From Oryzomonas sp. (GTDB lineage: Bacteria > Desulfobacterota > Desulfuromonadia > Geobacterales > Pseudopelobacteraceae), in the NCBI GenBank assembly GCA_031292255.1, contig JARLHN010000013.1:1-58248 (forward strand): a stretch of 58,248 nucleotides of DNA, given 5' to 3'. Positions 1-7,444 of this stretch are shown piece by piece. The first letter of the stretch is position 1; each line of letters starts with the position of its first letter. The translations under genes were made by a program, and so were the position numbers. Under the pieces are notes generated by a model. That model had not been told where the DNA came from, searched no databases, and worked only from the letters and a program-made list of their open reading frames with translations.

Positions 1-102
1 GAACGATACAACCAGCACTGGCTGGTGGAAAAACTTGGATTCAGAAGCCCTAAACAAGCCTTGAGCGACTTCTACAACGATCAACTCGAGGCAGCAGCAT
101 GA
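1..102 (+). CDS. IS3-family transposase OrfB, C-terminal fragment (gene enters from left)
   Basis: The first 34 codons of the window, from base 1 to the TGA at 100-102, are open and read as the C-terminal tail of an IS3-type DDE transposase (residues ERYNQHWLVEKLGF, then SPKQALSDFYNDQL). That is the usual ending of OrfB proteins after the integrase core. The catalytic part lies outside the window, so intactness cannot be judged. No inverted repeat could be fixed with certainty between the stop codon and base 230. The window also ends in an IS3-type orfA, but the two fragments do not overlap, so whether they are the same element is unknown. Confidence 0.7.
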   Translation, partial: ERYNQHWLVEKLGFRSPKQALSDFYNDQLEAAA

Positions 103-265
103 CTCTTATCTTGTGTCCAAGGCACCGGGCGCGCTACAAACTCTTTTTTTCCTATACAGCTGTCACCCGATTATGATCATAGTTTATGGTCGCACACATT
201 ATTATTTTGGGGGGCTGTGACTAAAATTATGGTATGTTTTACCAACTCAATAAAAAAGGATATAT

Positions 266-907
266 ATGGATTTTTGGTATCATGGGACTCAGGAATATTT
301 TGATAAGTGGGGCGATCCTCCTGTTAAGAGCAAATACAAGCCCGAGCTTCATCCTCATCCATTTGCTTGCCTTACAAAAGACATGGTGCTTGCAAAATGC
401 GCCAGTGAAGGCTCTGGTGGGCTGTGTCGAGCGAATCTATGTAAAAATGCTCATGTCCTTGATTTACGTGATCATTCGAATGATAATGTAAAAGTCTGGG
501 AGGCGGCCAGAGCCTCGGAAATCGGTAAACATCATATTTATGTTCAATCATATGACACGTGGCTTCAGGCTTGTCGTAGCGGTGAAATCCTTAGGTTGGT
601 TGCTCCCATCAATGACGAGCTAAGCATTAGACTTGAAAAATATATAGAAATAGCATTTTCCAGAAAACATCCGTTTGAGCAGCGGAATGAAGCACACCTC
701 GAAGTCCAAAACTTCACTCGCAGATGGATAAACACTGTTATTACTCCAGCTCGCCAATTTGGATATCATGCTGTTATATGTAACGAAATTGATACTCGTC
801 GTCCATCAGGCCCAACAGCTTGTCTGAATCTTCACGTATTCAACATCAAGATGCTTAGTGATCCTGAGTGGGTGTCTATACCTGATATTTTCGCTTGCAA
901 TAGTTGA
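266..907 (+). CDS. Hypothetical protein, possibly ADP-ribosyltransferase-like (YHGT N-terminus)
   Basis: A 213-residue protein. The ATG follows an AAGGA Shine-Dalgarno about 7 bases upstream. The N-terminus has a YHGT motif at residues 5-8, followed by a tract typical of ADP-ribosyltransferase-fold proteins, where Y-H-[GT] starts the NAD-binding strand. The catalytic Glu cannot be assigned by eye. No signal peptide or membrane segment is visible. The gene is clearly AT-richer than the core genes that follow, stands alone next to an IS tail, and converges on a small gene, all of which suggests recent transfer. Known: ART-fold proteins with this start include toxins and RNA 2'-phosphotransferases. 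The ART assignment is inference; the existence of the gene is well supported by its ribosome binding site. Confidence 0.55.
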   Translation: MDFWYHGTQEYFDKWGDPPVKSKYKPELHPHPFACLTKDMVLAKCASEGSGGLCRANLCKNAHVLDLRDHSNDNVKVWEAARASEIGKHHIYVQSYDTWLQACRSGEILRLVAPINDELSIRLEKYIEIAFSRKHPFEQRNEAHLEVQNFTRRWINTVITPARQFGYHAVICNEIDTRRPSGPTACLNLHVFNIKMLSDPEWVSIPDIFACNS

Positions 908-924
908 AAAGATTAACTATCTAT

Positions 925-1152
925 TTATACACCAAATATTACTAAGTTTCGCAGAAGTCTCCCTTCTTCAAGCTGTTTTAGCCACTGAATGGGGGTTAAG
1001 TGAGTTGGACCAATATCAATTATTATTACTGCCTCGCCTCCTTGAGTCGTTCTGGCTTTTAACGATTCTCGGTATTCTGAGGCATCCATCGCTTCAATTG
1101 CCTGCATATTCAACACAGTGCCCTGTTGCATCTCGTTTGTTGTTGCATTCAT
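925..1152 (-). CDS. Small hypothetical protein (75 aa)
   Basis: A 75-residue protein on the minus strand. A good ribosome binding site (AAGGAG, 6 bases from the ATG) lies just upstream of 1152, which is the main reason for calling it. Its stop lies 17 bases from the stop of the convergent ART-like gene. The C-terminal half (roughly residues 39-75) alternates hydrophobic and charged residues (AVIIIDIGPTHL, then WLKQLEEGRL) and could fold as a small alpha/beta domain. There is no recognised family. It shares the AT-rich composition of its neighbour. A toxin-antitoxin relation is possible but not shown, since the two are not in one operon. Confidence 0.45.
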   Translation of the reverse strand: MNATTNEMQQGTVLNMQAIEAMDASEYRESLKARTTQGGEAVIIIDIGPTHLTPIQWLKQLEEGRLLRNLVIFGV

Positions 1153-1346
1153 AATTACTCCTTGCGAATACTTGTTTGAATGTTTTTCACTTTTTGCCAG
1201 CTTCTGCTTCTCTTATGAACTTCAGGCAACTTAATGCTTCCCAAAATCTTCTGCCCCAGGACTCGTCGCTCTCATAAATTGAACTTCCGGCATCTATATG
1301 CTTCAAAAGTTGGCCGTTTTATGGTTCAAGTCACAGTTTTTGCAAC

Positions 1347-1380
1347 AAAAAAACCTCCCCCGTTTCCGGGGAGGTTTTTT
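1347..1380. terminator. Bidirectional intrinsic terminator
   Basis: A-tract, CCTCCCC (1354-1360), 7-base loop, GGGGAGG (1368-1374), T-tract. The A- and T-tracts on either side make it usable on both strands. It ends the minus-strand operon of genes starting at 2297 and 1746. Confidence 0.85.
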
Positions 1381-1401
1381 ATTGCAAGTATGTCGGAACA
1401 A

Positions 1402-1746
1402 CTATTTCTTGCGGCGATCCGACAGCGAGATGACCTTGTGGTTGCCGGAATGCAGCTCGGCCCGCTCCCGTTCTTCCTTTTCATCCTGTTCCCGCTTGAT
1501 GTGCTCCTCTTCTACCGGGGAAACGACCCGCTCCATGCGGATGGGGGTGCCGCCCATGGTGAAAGATGCGCCGTCAAGCTGGAACTCGTCCAGTATCCAG
1601 GTAAACATTTGGAGCGGAAAGGTGAACACCATCAGGCGCACCTGCCACCACCCCGGTTTTACGTCGGGGGTAAGATCTTCGATACGGGCGTAGAAACCCG
1701 GTTTGTCGTCAACGTGGATCAGGACAATGTCGTGGGTGGTGGCCAT
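1402..1746 (-). CDS. Conserved hypothetical protein, charged C-terminus
   Basis: A 114-residue protein. The start at 1746 (MATTHDIVLIHVDDK) is preferred over longer versions because a purine-rich CGAGGA precedes it and the upstream extension looks like shadow coding. The first 80 residues are a compact beta-rich segment with aromatics (DVKPGWWQVRLMVFTFPLQ). The rest is a highly charged helix (EEEHIKREQDEKEERER) ending in basic residues. No catalytic motif is seen. The gene overlaps the end of the upstream Cys-rich gene (stop at 1719) by 28 bases, so the two are co-transcribed and probably translationally coupled. It ends shortly before a strong terminator. Function unknown. Confidence 0.7.
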   Translation of the reverse strand: MATTHDIVLIHVDDKPGFYARIEDLTPDVKPGWWQVRLMVFTFPLQMFTWILDEFQLDGASFTMGGTPIRMERVVSPVEEEHIKREQDEKEERERAELHSGNHKVISLSDRRKK

Positions 1747-2297
1747 GGTGTATCCTCGTGATTTGTGATGGTAGCGGTTCGGCACGACGTGTCGCCGGTA
1801 TGTTCGGCCATGAGCAGAAGCGGCCGTCCGAGTGGTTGTTCCAGCAAGGTTTCCGCCTGTTGCACGCAACGGCGCAACTCCTGCTCCAGGAGTGCCAGTG
1901 CGTTTGCCGCCGTCTCGCTCAAGAGCTCTTCAATAGCCCCGCAGATGAACAGCACGCAGTCAAGCGGCCGGAAAGGCGGCTCCATGCCGCACCCGCAGGC
2001 ATCGCCGTAGGGGCAGAGCGGTTTTTGGGCAAAATCGGGGACCGGCAACGGCGCCTGTTGATCGAACAGGGCCAGCAGGTCCAGCCCGTTGAAGCGGTAC
2101 TTCCCGTTCAGGCAGCATTGCCCGCCGCAATCGCGGCATACCGCATCGCTGCCGGCGGTCAGGGTCAGCATATCCCCTTTGTGCCGCCGGTAGCTGTCGA
2201 GCAATTCCCCGAGCTGTCGCCGCGCGTGGCGGGGAAGCCGGCCATGGATCTTTTCCATGAACCGTACACCCCGCTGCCATGCCTCTTGGTCATTCAT
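1719..2297 (-). CDS. YkgJ-type cysteine-cluster protein
   Basis: A 192-residue cytoplasmic protein. The start MNDQEAWQRGVRF at 2297 is chosen because the longer frame runs into the 3' end of rnpB. A cysteine-rich centre (CRDCGGQCC, then CPYGDACGCG, then PLDCVLFICG) matches the CxxCxxxCC type of the YkgJ/UPF0153 family, which is predicted to bind zinc or an Fe-S cluster. The C-terminal third is helical and Leu/Glu-rich. The gene lies directly downstream of rnpB on the same strand and overlaps the next gene. The biochemical role of this family is not established. Metal binding is inferred from the cysteine pattern. Confidence 0.7.
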   Translation of the reverse strand: MNDQEAWQRGVRFMEKIHGRLPRHARRQLGELLDSYRRHKGDMLTLTAGSDAVCRDCGGQCCLNGKYRFNGLDLLALFDQQAPLPVPDFAQKPLCPYGDACGCGMEPPFRPLDCVLFICGAIEELLSETAANALALLEQELRRCVQQAETLLEQPLGRPLLLMAEHTGDTSCRTATITNHEDTPWPPPTTLS

Positions 2298-2321
2298 CGG
2301 ATAGTTCTCGTGAAAATATTG

Positions 2322-2698
2322 GTTGAAGCAGTCCGTAAGCCGGGTTCTGTTCCCGGGTCGGGTTACCCCTCGCCGGGCGATGGTCATTCATCTGGGACTG
2401 CCGTTACCGGCAGCCTCAAGCAGCCAACCCGGGGGCATGGGCGGGCAGCCCTTAACGCCCCCCTATTTGGCCTTGCTCCTGACGGGGTTTACCTGGCATC
2501 CGGCGTCGCCGTCGGACCCGGTGAGCTCTTACCTCACCCTTTCACCCTTACCTGCCGTGGCAGGCGGACTTCTCTCTGTGGCACTCTGCCCTGGGGTCGC
2601 CCCCGCTGGACGTTATCCAGCGTCATGCCCTATGGAGCCCGGACTTTCCTCCCTTTTGAAAAAGAGCGGCCATCTGTCCTGCTTCAACCAAACTGCGC
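2322..2698 (-). ncRNA. rnpB: RNase P RNA (class A)
   Basis: Read on the minus strand, the segment contains the hallmark GAGGAAAGTCCGGGCTCC of the P4/J region near its 5' side, an ACAGA-type motif in the middle, and the partner segment AACCCGGCTTACGG at the 3' end. This is the catalytic RNA that trims the 5' leader of pre-tRNA. The approximately 375-base length fits the bacterial A type. It lies between the zinc-ribbon gene (stop at 2706) and the YkgJ-like gene. End points are estimated to within roughly 10 bases. Confidence 0.93.
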
Positions 2699-2705
2699 AA
2701 CAACC

Positions 2706-3422
2706 CTACTGGGGCTGCTGATGTTTCAGGATCAGCACCCGCTGGCAGTGGGGGCAACTGATCAGTTCATCGCCCTTGAAGAGGCTGTTGTAGAGCTGAG
2801 GAGGAAGATTCATGTTGCACCCCAGGCAGTAGCCGTCCCGGGCCATGGCGACCGCCTGGCCACGGCGTTGCTCGCGCAGGGCGTTGTAACGCTTGACAAT
2901 GCCGGCCGGCAGTTCCTTGGTAATGGCTTCGCGCCGGGCAACGTCCTTATCGATATCCTGCTGGATCTTGTCGATCTCGGCCTGTTTGTCGTCGCGGCGC
3001 TGGGAGGTGTTCTGTTCCAGATCGGCAAGCGTGTCTTTGAGGGCGGCGATCGCCGTATTCAGTTCGTCGATCAGGCCTATCTTCTGCAGGGTCTGTTCTT
3101 CGATCTCCGCGGCCTGTTTGCGGGCAGCGGCGATCTCCCGGCCAACGGCCTGGTACTCCTTGTTGGTCTTGATCTCCTTCATGTTCGTCTCAGAGCGTCG
3201 GATGTTTTCCTGTTCAACTGCCTGGCTGGCCTCCAACTCTCCCTTTTCCTGCTCGAGTTGCACCACGCGGCTTTCCAGTCCGGCAAGTTCCAGGCGGGCA
3301 TCGGTCAAGGCCTGCTCAATCCCGCCCATTTCTCCCGTCAGCCCATTCCGAGTGGTTTTCAGGTTGTCGATCTGGTAATCGATCTCCTGGAGTTGTTCCA
3401 GCATCTCAAGTCTCTTTTTCAA
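2706..3422 (-). CDS. Coiled-coil protein with C4 zinc ribbon
   Basis: A 238-residue protein. Residues 1-180 form a long heptad-rich antiparallel coiled coil (for example EMLEQLQEIDYQIDNLK). The C-terminus is a zinc ribbon, CLGCNMNL followed about 20 residues later by CPHCQRVL. This is the layout of the C4-type zinc-ribbon family (CdsZ/CT398-like) found next to Nif3-family genes in many bacteria. It lies downstream of the Nif3-like gene on the same strand (gap about 40 bases), and rnpB follows within 8 bases, so one transcript may carry all three. The molecular role is uncertain; nucleic-acid or protein scaffolding is inferred. Confidence 0.85.
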   Translation of the reverse strand: MKKRLEMLEQLQEIDYQIDNLKTTRNGLTGEMGGIEQALTDARLELAGLESRVVQLEQEKGELEASQAVEQENIRRSETNMKEIKTNKEYQAVGREIAAARKQAAEIEEQTLQKIGLIDELNTAIAALKDTLADLEQNTSQRRDDKQAEIDKIQQDIDKDVARREAITKELPAGIVKRYNALREQRRGQAVAMARDGYCLGCNMNLPPQLYNSLFKGDELISCPHCQRVLILKHQQPQ

Positions 3423-3465
3423 AATCAGCTTCCTCCCAATACTTAAATGTGTAGATGTATATCAA

Positions 3466-4584
3466 TCAGACTCTAAAAGGGTCTAATTCTATACGGCACG
3501 GCACGGTGCAACAGTTTCCGTAGCCTGCTTCGGACAACTGCCGGCCAAGGCGTTCGGCCACGTCGTCCACCATGATGATCTCGCTGGGAAAATGTCCGGC
3601 GTCGATCAGGGCGATGCCCAGGTCAAGTGCATCCCGTGCATCATGGTATTTCACGTCGCCCGTCACCAGCACGTCGGCCCCGCAGCGGGACGCTGCACGC
3701 AAGAGCGATGCCCCGCTGCCGCTGCACAGGGCGACCTTTTTGATCACGGTCGCGGGGTTGCCCGCATAGCGCAGGCCGGGCGCATTCAACGCCTTTTTTA
3801 TCCACCCGGCATAGTCGGCCAGGTTTGTCTGCTCCGCCAGGGATCCGACCCTTCCCAGCCCGAGCGGTTTGCCCTCGTTGAGCAGGGGGTAGATGTCAAA
3901 GGCCGGCTCTTCATAGGGGTGCGCGGCCAGAAGCGCTCTTACGGCCCGCGTCAGGTTGCTGCGCTCGATGAGCAGTTCCAGGCGCTGCTCGGGAGCCTTT
4001 TCCATGCTTCCCACGGCGCCGATGAAGGGCGTTGCACCTGTCTGCGGGGTAAAGGTCCCCTCTCCGGGCGCGCTAAACGAGCAATCGCGGTAGTTGCCCA
4101 GTGCTTCGGTCAGGGGAAAGAGCACCGTGCGCACCCGGTCGAGATGGTCGCACGGCACGAAAACCACCAGCTTGCAAAGATCCTGTCCGGACGCGGCCTG
4201 AAGCGGCCGGCAGCCGTAGACCCCCAGGCGTTCGGCCAACAGGTCGTTCAGCCCTCCCTCGGCCACGTCATAGCTGGTATGGATGCTGATGACCGCCAGG
4301 TTGCCCCTGATGGCGGCATGCACGAGTTTTCCTTGAGGGGTTGCGGTCGAAAGGGTCTTCAGTGGTTTGAACAACAGAGGGTGGTGGGTGACGAGCAGTT
4401 GGCAGGAGGCGTTCAGGGCGGCTTCCATGACGGCCGGAGTGGCGTCCAGCGAGACCATGATGCGCTCTATCCCGGCATCCGGGTCTCCGACCTGCAATCC
4501 CGAGTTGTCCCATGATTCGGCCAAACCGGGAGGGGCTATTTTGTTAATAATTCCAAGTATGTCAGAGAGTTTTGGCGTCTTCAT
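3466..4584 (-). CDS. Nif3-like / DUF34 dinuclear metal center protein
   Basis: A 372-residue protein starting MKTPKLSDILGIINKIAPPGLAE at 4584. The Nif3/DUF34 hallmarks are present: ESWDNSGLQVGD near the start, THHPLLFKPLK and the SIHTSYDVAEGGLND metal site, then a CutA/PII-like insert in the middle, and the C-terminal CSGSGASLL and GDVKYHDA with AGHFPSE segments. It is the longer bacterial form with the insertion domain. Databases often name it GTP cyclohydrolase I type 2; a physiological reaction is not firmly established. It is followed by the zinc-ribbon coiled-coil gene, a widespread pairing. The longer reading frame upstream is not used because it enters the stretch next to the tRNA. Confidence 0.9.
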   Translation of the reverse strand: MKTPKLSDILGIINKIAPPGLAESWDNSGLQVGDPDAGIERIMVSLDATPAVMEAALNASCQLLVTHHPLLFKPLKTLSTATPQGKLVHAAIRGNLAVISIHTSYDVAEGGLNDLLAERLGVYGCRPLQAASGQDLCKLVVFVPCDHLDRVRTVLFPLTEALGNYRDCSFSAPGEGTFTPQTGATPFIGAVGSMEKAPEQRLELLIERSNLTRAVRALLAAHPYEEPAFDIYPLLNEGKPLGLGRVGSLAEQTNLADYAGWIKKALNAPGLRYAGNPATVIKKVALCSGSGASLLRAASRCGADVLVTGDVKYHDARDALDLGIALIDAGHFPSEIIMVDDVAERLGRQLSEAGYGNCCTVPCRIELDPFRV

Positions 4585-4699
4585 AGGGTACAAACAAAAA
4601 GAGTGCAACCCTGCGGTGTGCACTCTTGAATAAATGGTGGTACGGGTTGTCCCGTTCGTAGTCTTGCCGGCATCCGGCGCATTATCCTTGTAAGTGAAA

Positions 4700-4776
4700 T
4701 GGTGGGCCCACCAGGACTCGAACCTGGGACCAACCGGTTATGAGCCGGTGGCTCTAGCCAACTGAGCTATAGGCCC
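4700..4776 (-). tRNA. tRNA with CAT anticodon (Ile2 or elongator Met)
   Basis: On the minus strand a complete cloverleaf can be folded: acceptor GGGCCTA with TGGGCCC (one G-T pair), anticodon stem CCGG/CCGG with loop CTCATAA, TTCGA-containing T loop and encoded CCA. The CAT anticodon does not by itself distinguish elongator methionine tRNA from isoleucine-2 tRNA (read after lysidine modification). The lack of initiator features (it has a paired first base pair) excludes fMet. Confidence 0.95.
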
Positions 4777-4858
4777 ATGGAAGGGTTAATACTACGGAAA
4801 TGTGTCGGGAGTGTCAAGAACTTTTGAATCCCGACTTCACGCCTGAAGGACTTCCGCG

Positions 4859-5422
4859 TTACGCCCGGGAGATGAACCTGCCGTCGCGGGTATCCACCTT
4901 GATCTTTTCTCCGGTTGCCAGATACGGCGGAACCTGCAACCTGTGGCCGGTCTCCAGCACGGCCTCTTTGGTTTGGGCCGTGGCGGTGGCGTTTTTGAGC
5001 ACCGGAGCGGTTTCCGTGACGGTTAATTCCACGGTCATGGGCAGCTCCACGTTGACCAGCCGCCCCTCGAAGAGTCCCAGCACCACCTCGGTGCCCTCCA
5101 GCAGAAAGGGGGCCAGCGTCTCGAACTCCTCCTCGGCCACCTCGAACTGTTCATAGGTTCCCAGATCCATGAACATCCCTTTTGCGCCGTCGGCATACAG
5201 GAACTGCCCTTTGTTGCGGCCGTAATCGGCCTCGTCCACCTTGTCGCCGGAACGAAAGGTCTTGTCCAGCACCTGGGAGGTGATCAGGTTGCGGTAGCGG
5301 GTCTTGACCATGGTGTTGGCGCCGCGGGCCGACGGGGACTGGAAGGTTACGTCGAGGATCAGGCATGGCGCACCGTCCAGTTGGATGACGAGCCCTTTTT
5401 TGAAGTCGGATGTGGTGAACAT
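4859..5422 (-). CDS. efpL: Elongation factor P-like protein (EfpL/YeiP type)
   Basis: A 187-residue, three-domain EF-P-fold protein that acts at the ribosome to relieve stalling at proline-rich stretches. The start MFTTSDFKKGL at 5422 has an upstream AAGGAGAAT-type site; the longer frame lacks one. The tip loop of domain I reads QSPSARGANT, with Arg where canonical EF-P has the modified Lys. This matches the YeiP/EfpL branch (SPTARGAAT in the enterobacterial protein) rather than the lysylated or rhamnosylated EF-P branches. The C-terminus (GHRLQVPPYLATGEKIKVDTRDGRFISRA) is typical. Many genomes also carry a canonical efp elsewhere. It lies between the tRNA and queF with its own upstream region. 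Confidence 0.85.
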   Translation of the reverse strand: MFTTSDFKKGLVIQLDGAPCLILDVTFQSPSARGANTMVKTRYRNLITSQVLDKTFRSGDKVDEADYGRNKGQFLYADGAKGMFMDLGTYEQFEVAEEEFETLAPFLLEGTEVVLGLFEGRLVNVELPMTVELTVTETAPVLKNATATAQTKEAVLETGHRLQVPPYLATGEKIKVDTRDGRFISRA

Positions 5423-5583
5423 GGTATTCTCCTTGTAAATTATGTAACTACGCCAACATAGATGCAGTCGAATGCTGTCTCTCACAGAGCTTACTAGGGC
5501 ACAGAGAAAATCGCGAGGATTTTGGTTTGCCCCTCAATAATTGATTTTCTATGCTCTTTGTGTCTCCGTGGCAGATTTTAATA

Positions 5584-6015
5584 TTATTTCTTGCGGTACT
5601 CGGCCGTTGGCCAGAAGGGGATGCCGCCGCGGGGGGTGAACTCGCCCCGCACCGTCACCCAGACCGGGTCGAGCAGCGCGACCAGATCGTTGCAGATGCG
5701 GTTCACGCTGGCTTCGTGGAATTCGCCGTGCATGCGGAAGGAGCCCAGATAGAGCTTGAGGCTCTTGCTTTCGACGCACAGCCGGTCAGGCTGGTAGTCG
5801 ATGACGATTTTTGCGAAGTCCGGCTGGCCGGTCATGGGGCATAGGCAGGTGAATTCCGGGCACTCGATGTGCAGTGTGCCGACGGCCTTGGCCGGGTTCA
5901 TGTCCGCCTGGGCAAAGGGGCTGGGAAATGATTCCAGAAGCCCGGCATCGGGCCGGTCGTAACGATAGGCCGTTGCCCCGGCCCCCAGTGATTTCAGATT
6001 CTCGTGAAGCGCCAT
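5584..6015 (-). CDS. queF: NADPH-dependent 7-cyano-7-deazaguanine reductase QueF
   Basis: A 143-residue single-domain (short type I) QueF. It reduces preQ0 nitrile to preQ1 amine in queuosine tRNA modification. Visible motifs are the catalytic Cys segment EFTCLCPMTGQPDFA, the QueF motif ESKSLKLYLGSFR, and FHEASVNRI with the conserved His-Glu. It ends in PRGGIPFWPTAEYR, usual for the family. It is divergently arranged to the aminotransferase gene. No preQ1 riboswitch aptamer was recognised in the 256-base upstream region. Confidence 0.95.
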   Translation of the reverse strand: MALHENLKSLGAGATAYRYDRPDAGLLESFPSPFAQADMNPAKAVGTLHIECPEFTCLCPMTGQPDFAKIVIDYQPDRLCVESKSLKLYLGSFRMHGEFHEASVNRICNDLVALLDPVWVTVRGEFTPRGGIPFWPTAEYRKK

Positions 6016-6271
6016 GTGTGAGATCTCCCCTGCAATCGGTCAGCAAACGAGCAAGACAATATCACTACGCCGTGCCGCAATCAACCCTTTGCACACGTGC
6101 GCCGGGTCATGGGGCGTCGCTGCCGTGGCATCGCCGGGTTCCATCCGTGTTTTGAACCTCACGGCGGTGAAAAATAACCCTGTTGATGGATGGGTGCAAA
6201 ACAATATGTCGAACTCAGTAAACAGCGTGTATACTCTAAAATCATTTCCCGACAAACAGGGGGATTTCGCC

Positions 6272-7444
6272 ATGGGTTATCCTATTGCACCGCTGATCGA
6301 AAACGTACATTTTCCGCCCATTTCCGAGGTTAGGGCATGGGTGGCGGCACGCCGGGACAATGGGTTGGCATTGATCGACCTCTGCCAGGCCGTGCCCGAC
6401 TATGCTCCGGCCAGGGAGATGACGGCATATCTGGCCGGCCTGCTCGACGATCCGCAGTTGTCCAGGTATTCTTCCGACGAGGGCCTGCCGGAGGTGCGCG
6501 CGGCGATCTGCGACTACTACCGGCGCAAGTACGGGGCGTCGATCTCGCCGGACAACCTCTGCCTGACCATCGGCGCCAGCCAGGCCTTTTGGCTGGCCAT
6601 CGTAACCCTCTGCTGTGCCGGAGATGAGGTAATCGTCCAGGCTCCCTACTACTTCGACCATGCCATGGCCCTGGATATGCTGGGGCTGCGCGGCGTGTAC
6701 GCCCCGTTCGACGAGGCCTCGGGCGGCTTGCCGTCGGCTGCGGCGATCGAGCGCCTGGTCGGCGCCAGGACACGCGCCGTTCTGGTCGTCACCCCCAGCA
6801 ACCCCACCGGTGCCATCACCCAGCCGGAGACGCTTGACGAACTGTTCGAACTGGCCCGGCGTCGTAACATAGCCCTGATCCTGGATGAAACCTACAATGA
6901 GTTCATCCCGGATGGCCGCCGGCCCCACAACCTGTTCAGCCGGCCGGGATGGGGCGAACATTTCATCCACCTGGCCTCCTTCGGCAAGACCTTTGCCCTC
7001 ACCGGCTATCGCGCCGGGATGCTGGCGGCTTCCGAGCCGTTTATCCGCCACGCCCTCAAGGCCCAGGACACCATGGCGGTCTGCCAGCCGCGCATTACCC
7101 AGGAAGCGGTGAAGTTCGGGGTGGAGCATCTGGACGATTGGGTCGCCGCCAACCGCGGCATGATGGCGCGCCGTCATGACCTGTTCCGGTCGGAATTCCT
7201 GAAGCCGGGCAATCCCTTTCAACTGGCTGCCAGCGGCGCGTTCTTCGCCTGGGTGCGGCATCCCTTCCCCGGCCTGACGGGACGCCAGGCCGCAAAGCGG
7301 CTGGTTGACGAGGCCGCCATCCTCACCCTGCCGGGCGAGGTGTTCGGTCCCGGCCTGGAGGGGTATCTGCGGCTGGCCTTCGGCAACATCCGCGAAGAGA
7401 CCATTCCGGAGGCGGTGCGGCGCTTTCGGGAGCTGGAGCGCTGA
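6272..7444 (+). CDS. PLP-dependent aminotransferase, class I/II
   Basis: A 390-residue fold-type I aminotransferase. The start MGYPIAPLIENV at 6272 is preferred; the much longer frame upstream runs through the queF promoter region. Landmarks are SNPTGA, the Asp of LILDETYNEF that contacts the PLP pyridine nitrogen, the Schiff-base Lys in LASFGKTFALTGYRAG, and a C-terminal Arg in the GYLRLAFGN region that binds the substrate carboxylate. Substrate cannot be told from sequence; it is in the broad aspartate/aromatic aminotransferase group. The stop overlaps the ATG of the following DHH-CBS-PAP gene by one base, so the two are translationally coupled. Confidence 0.9.
   Translation: MGYPIAPLIENVHFPPISEVRAWVAARRDNGLALIDLCQAVPDYAPAREMTAYLAGLLDDPQLSRYSSDEGLPEVRAAICDYYRRKYGASISPDNLCLTIGASQAFWLAIVTLCCAGDEVIVQAPYYFDHAMALDMLGLRGVYAPFDEASGGLPSAAAIERLVGARTRAVLVVTPSNPTGAITQPETLDELFELARRRNIALILDETYNEFIPDGRRPHNLFSRPGWGEHFIHLASFGKTFALTGYRAGMLAASEPFIRHALKAQDTMAVCQPRITQEAVKFGVEHLDDWVAANRGMMARRHDLFRSEFLKPGNPFQLAASGAFFAWVRHPFPGLTGRQAAKRLVDEAAILTLPGEVFGPGLEGYLRLAFGNIREETIPEAVRRFRELER

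Noticed and set aside
1758-3446. 562-codon frame on the plus strand
   Set aside because: It runs antisense through the YkgJ gene, rnpB and the zinc-ribbon gene, and its protein looks like translated antisense.
6016-6271. preQ1 riboswitch upstream of queF
   Set aside because: No pseudoknot-forming aptamer pattern was recognised on the minus strand.
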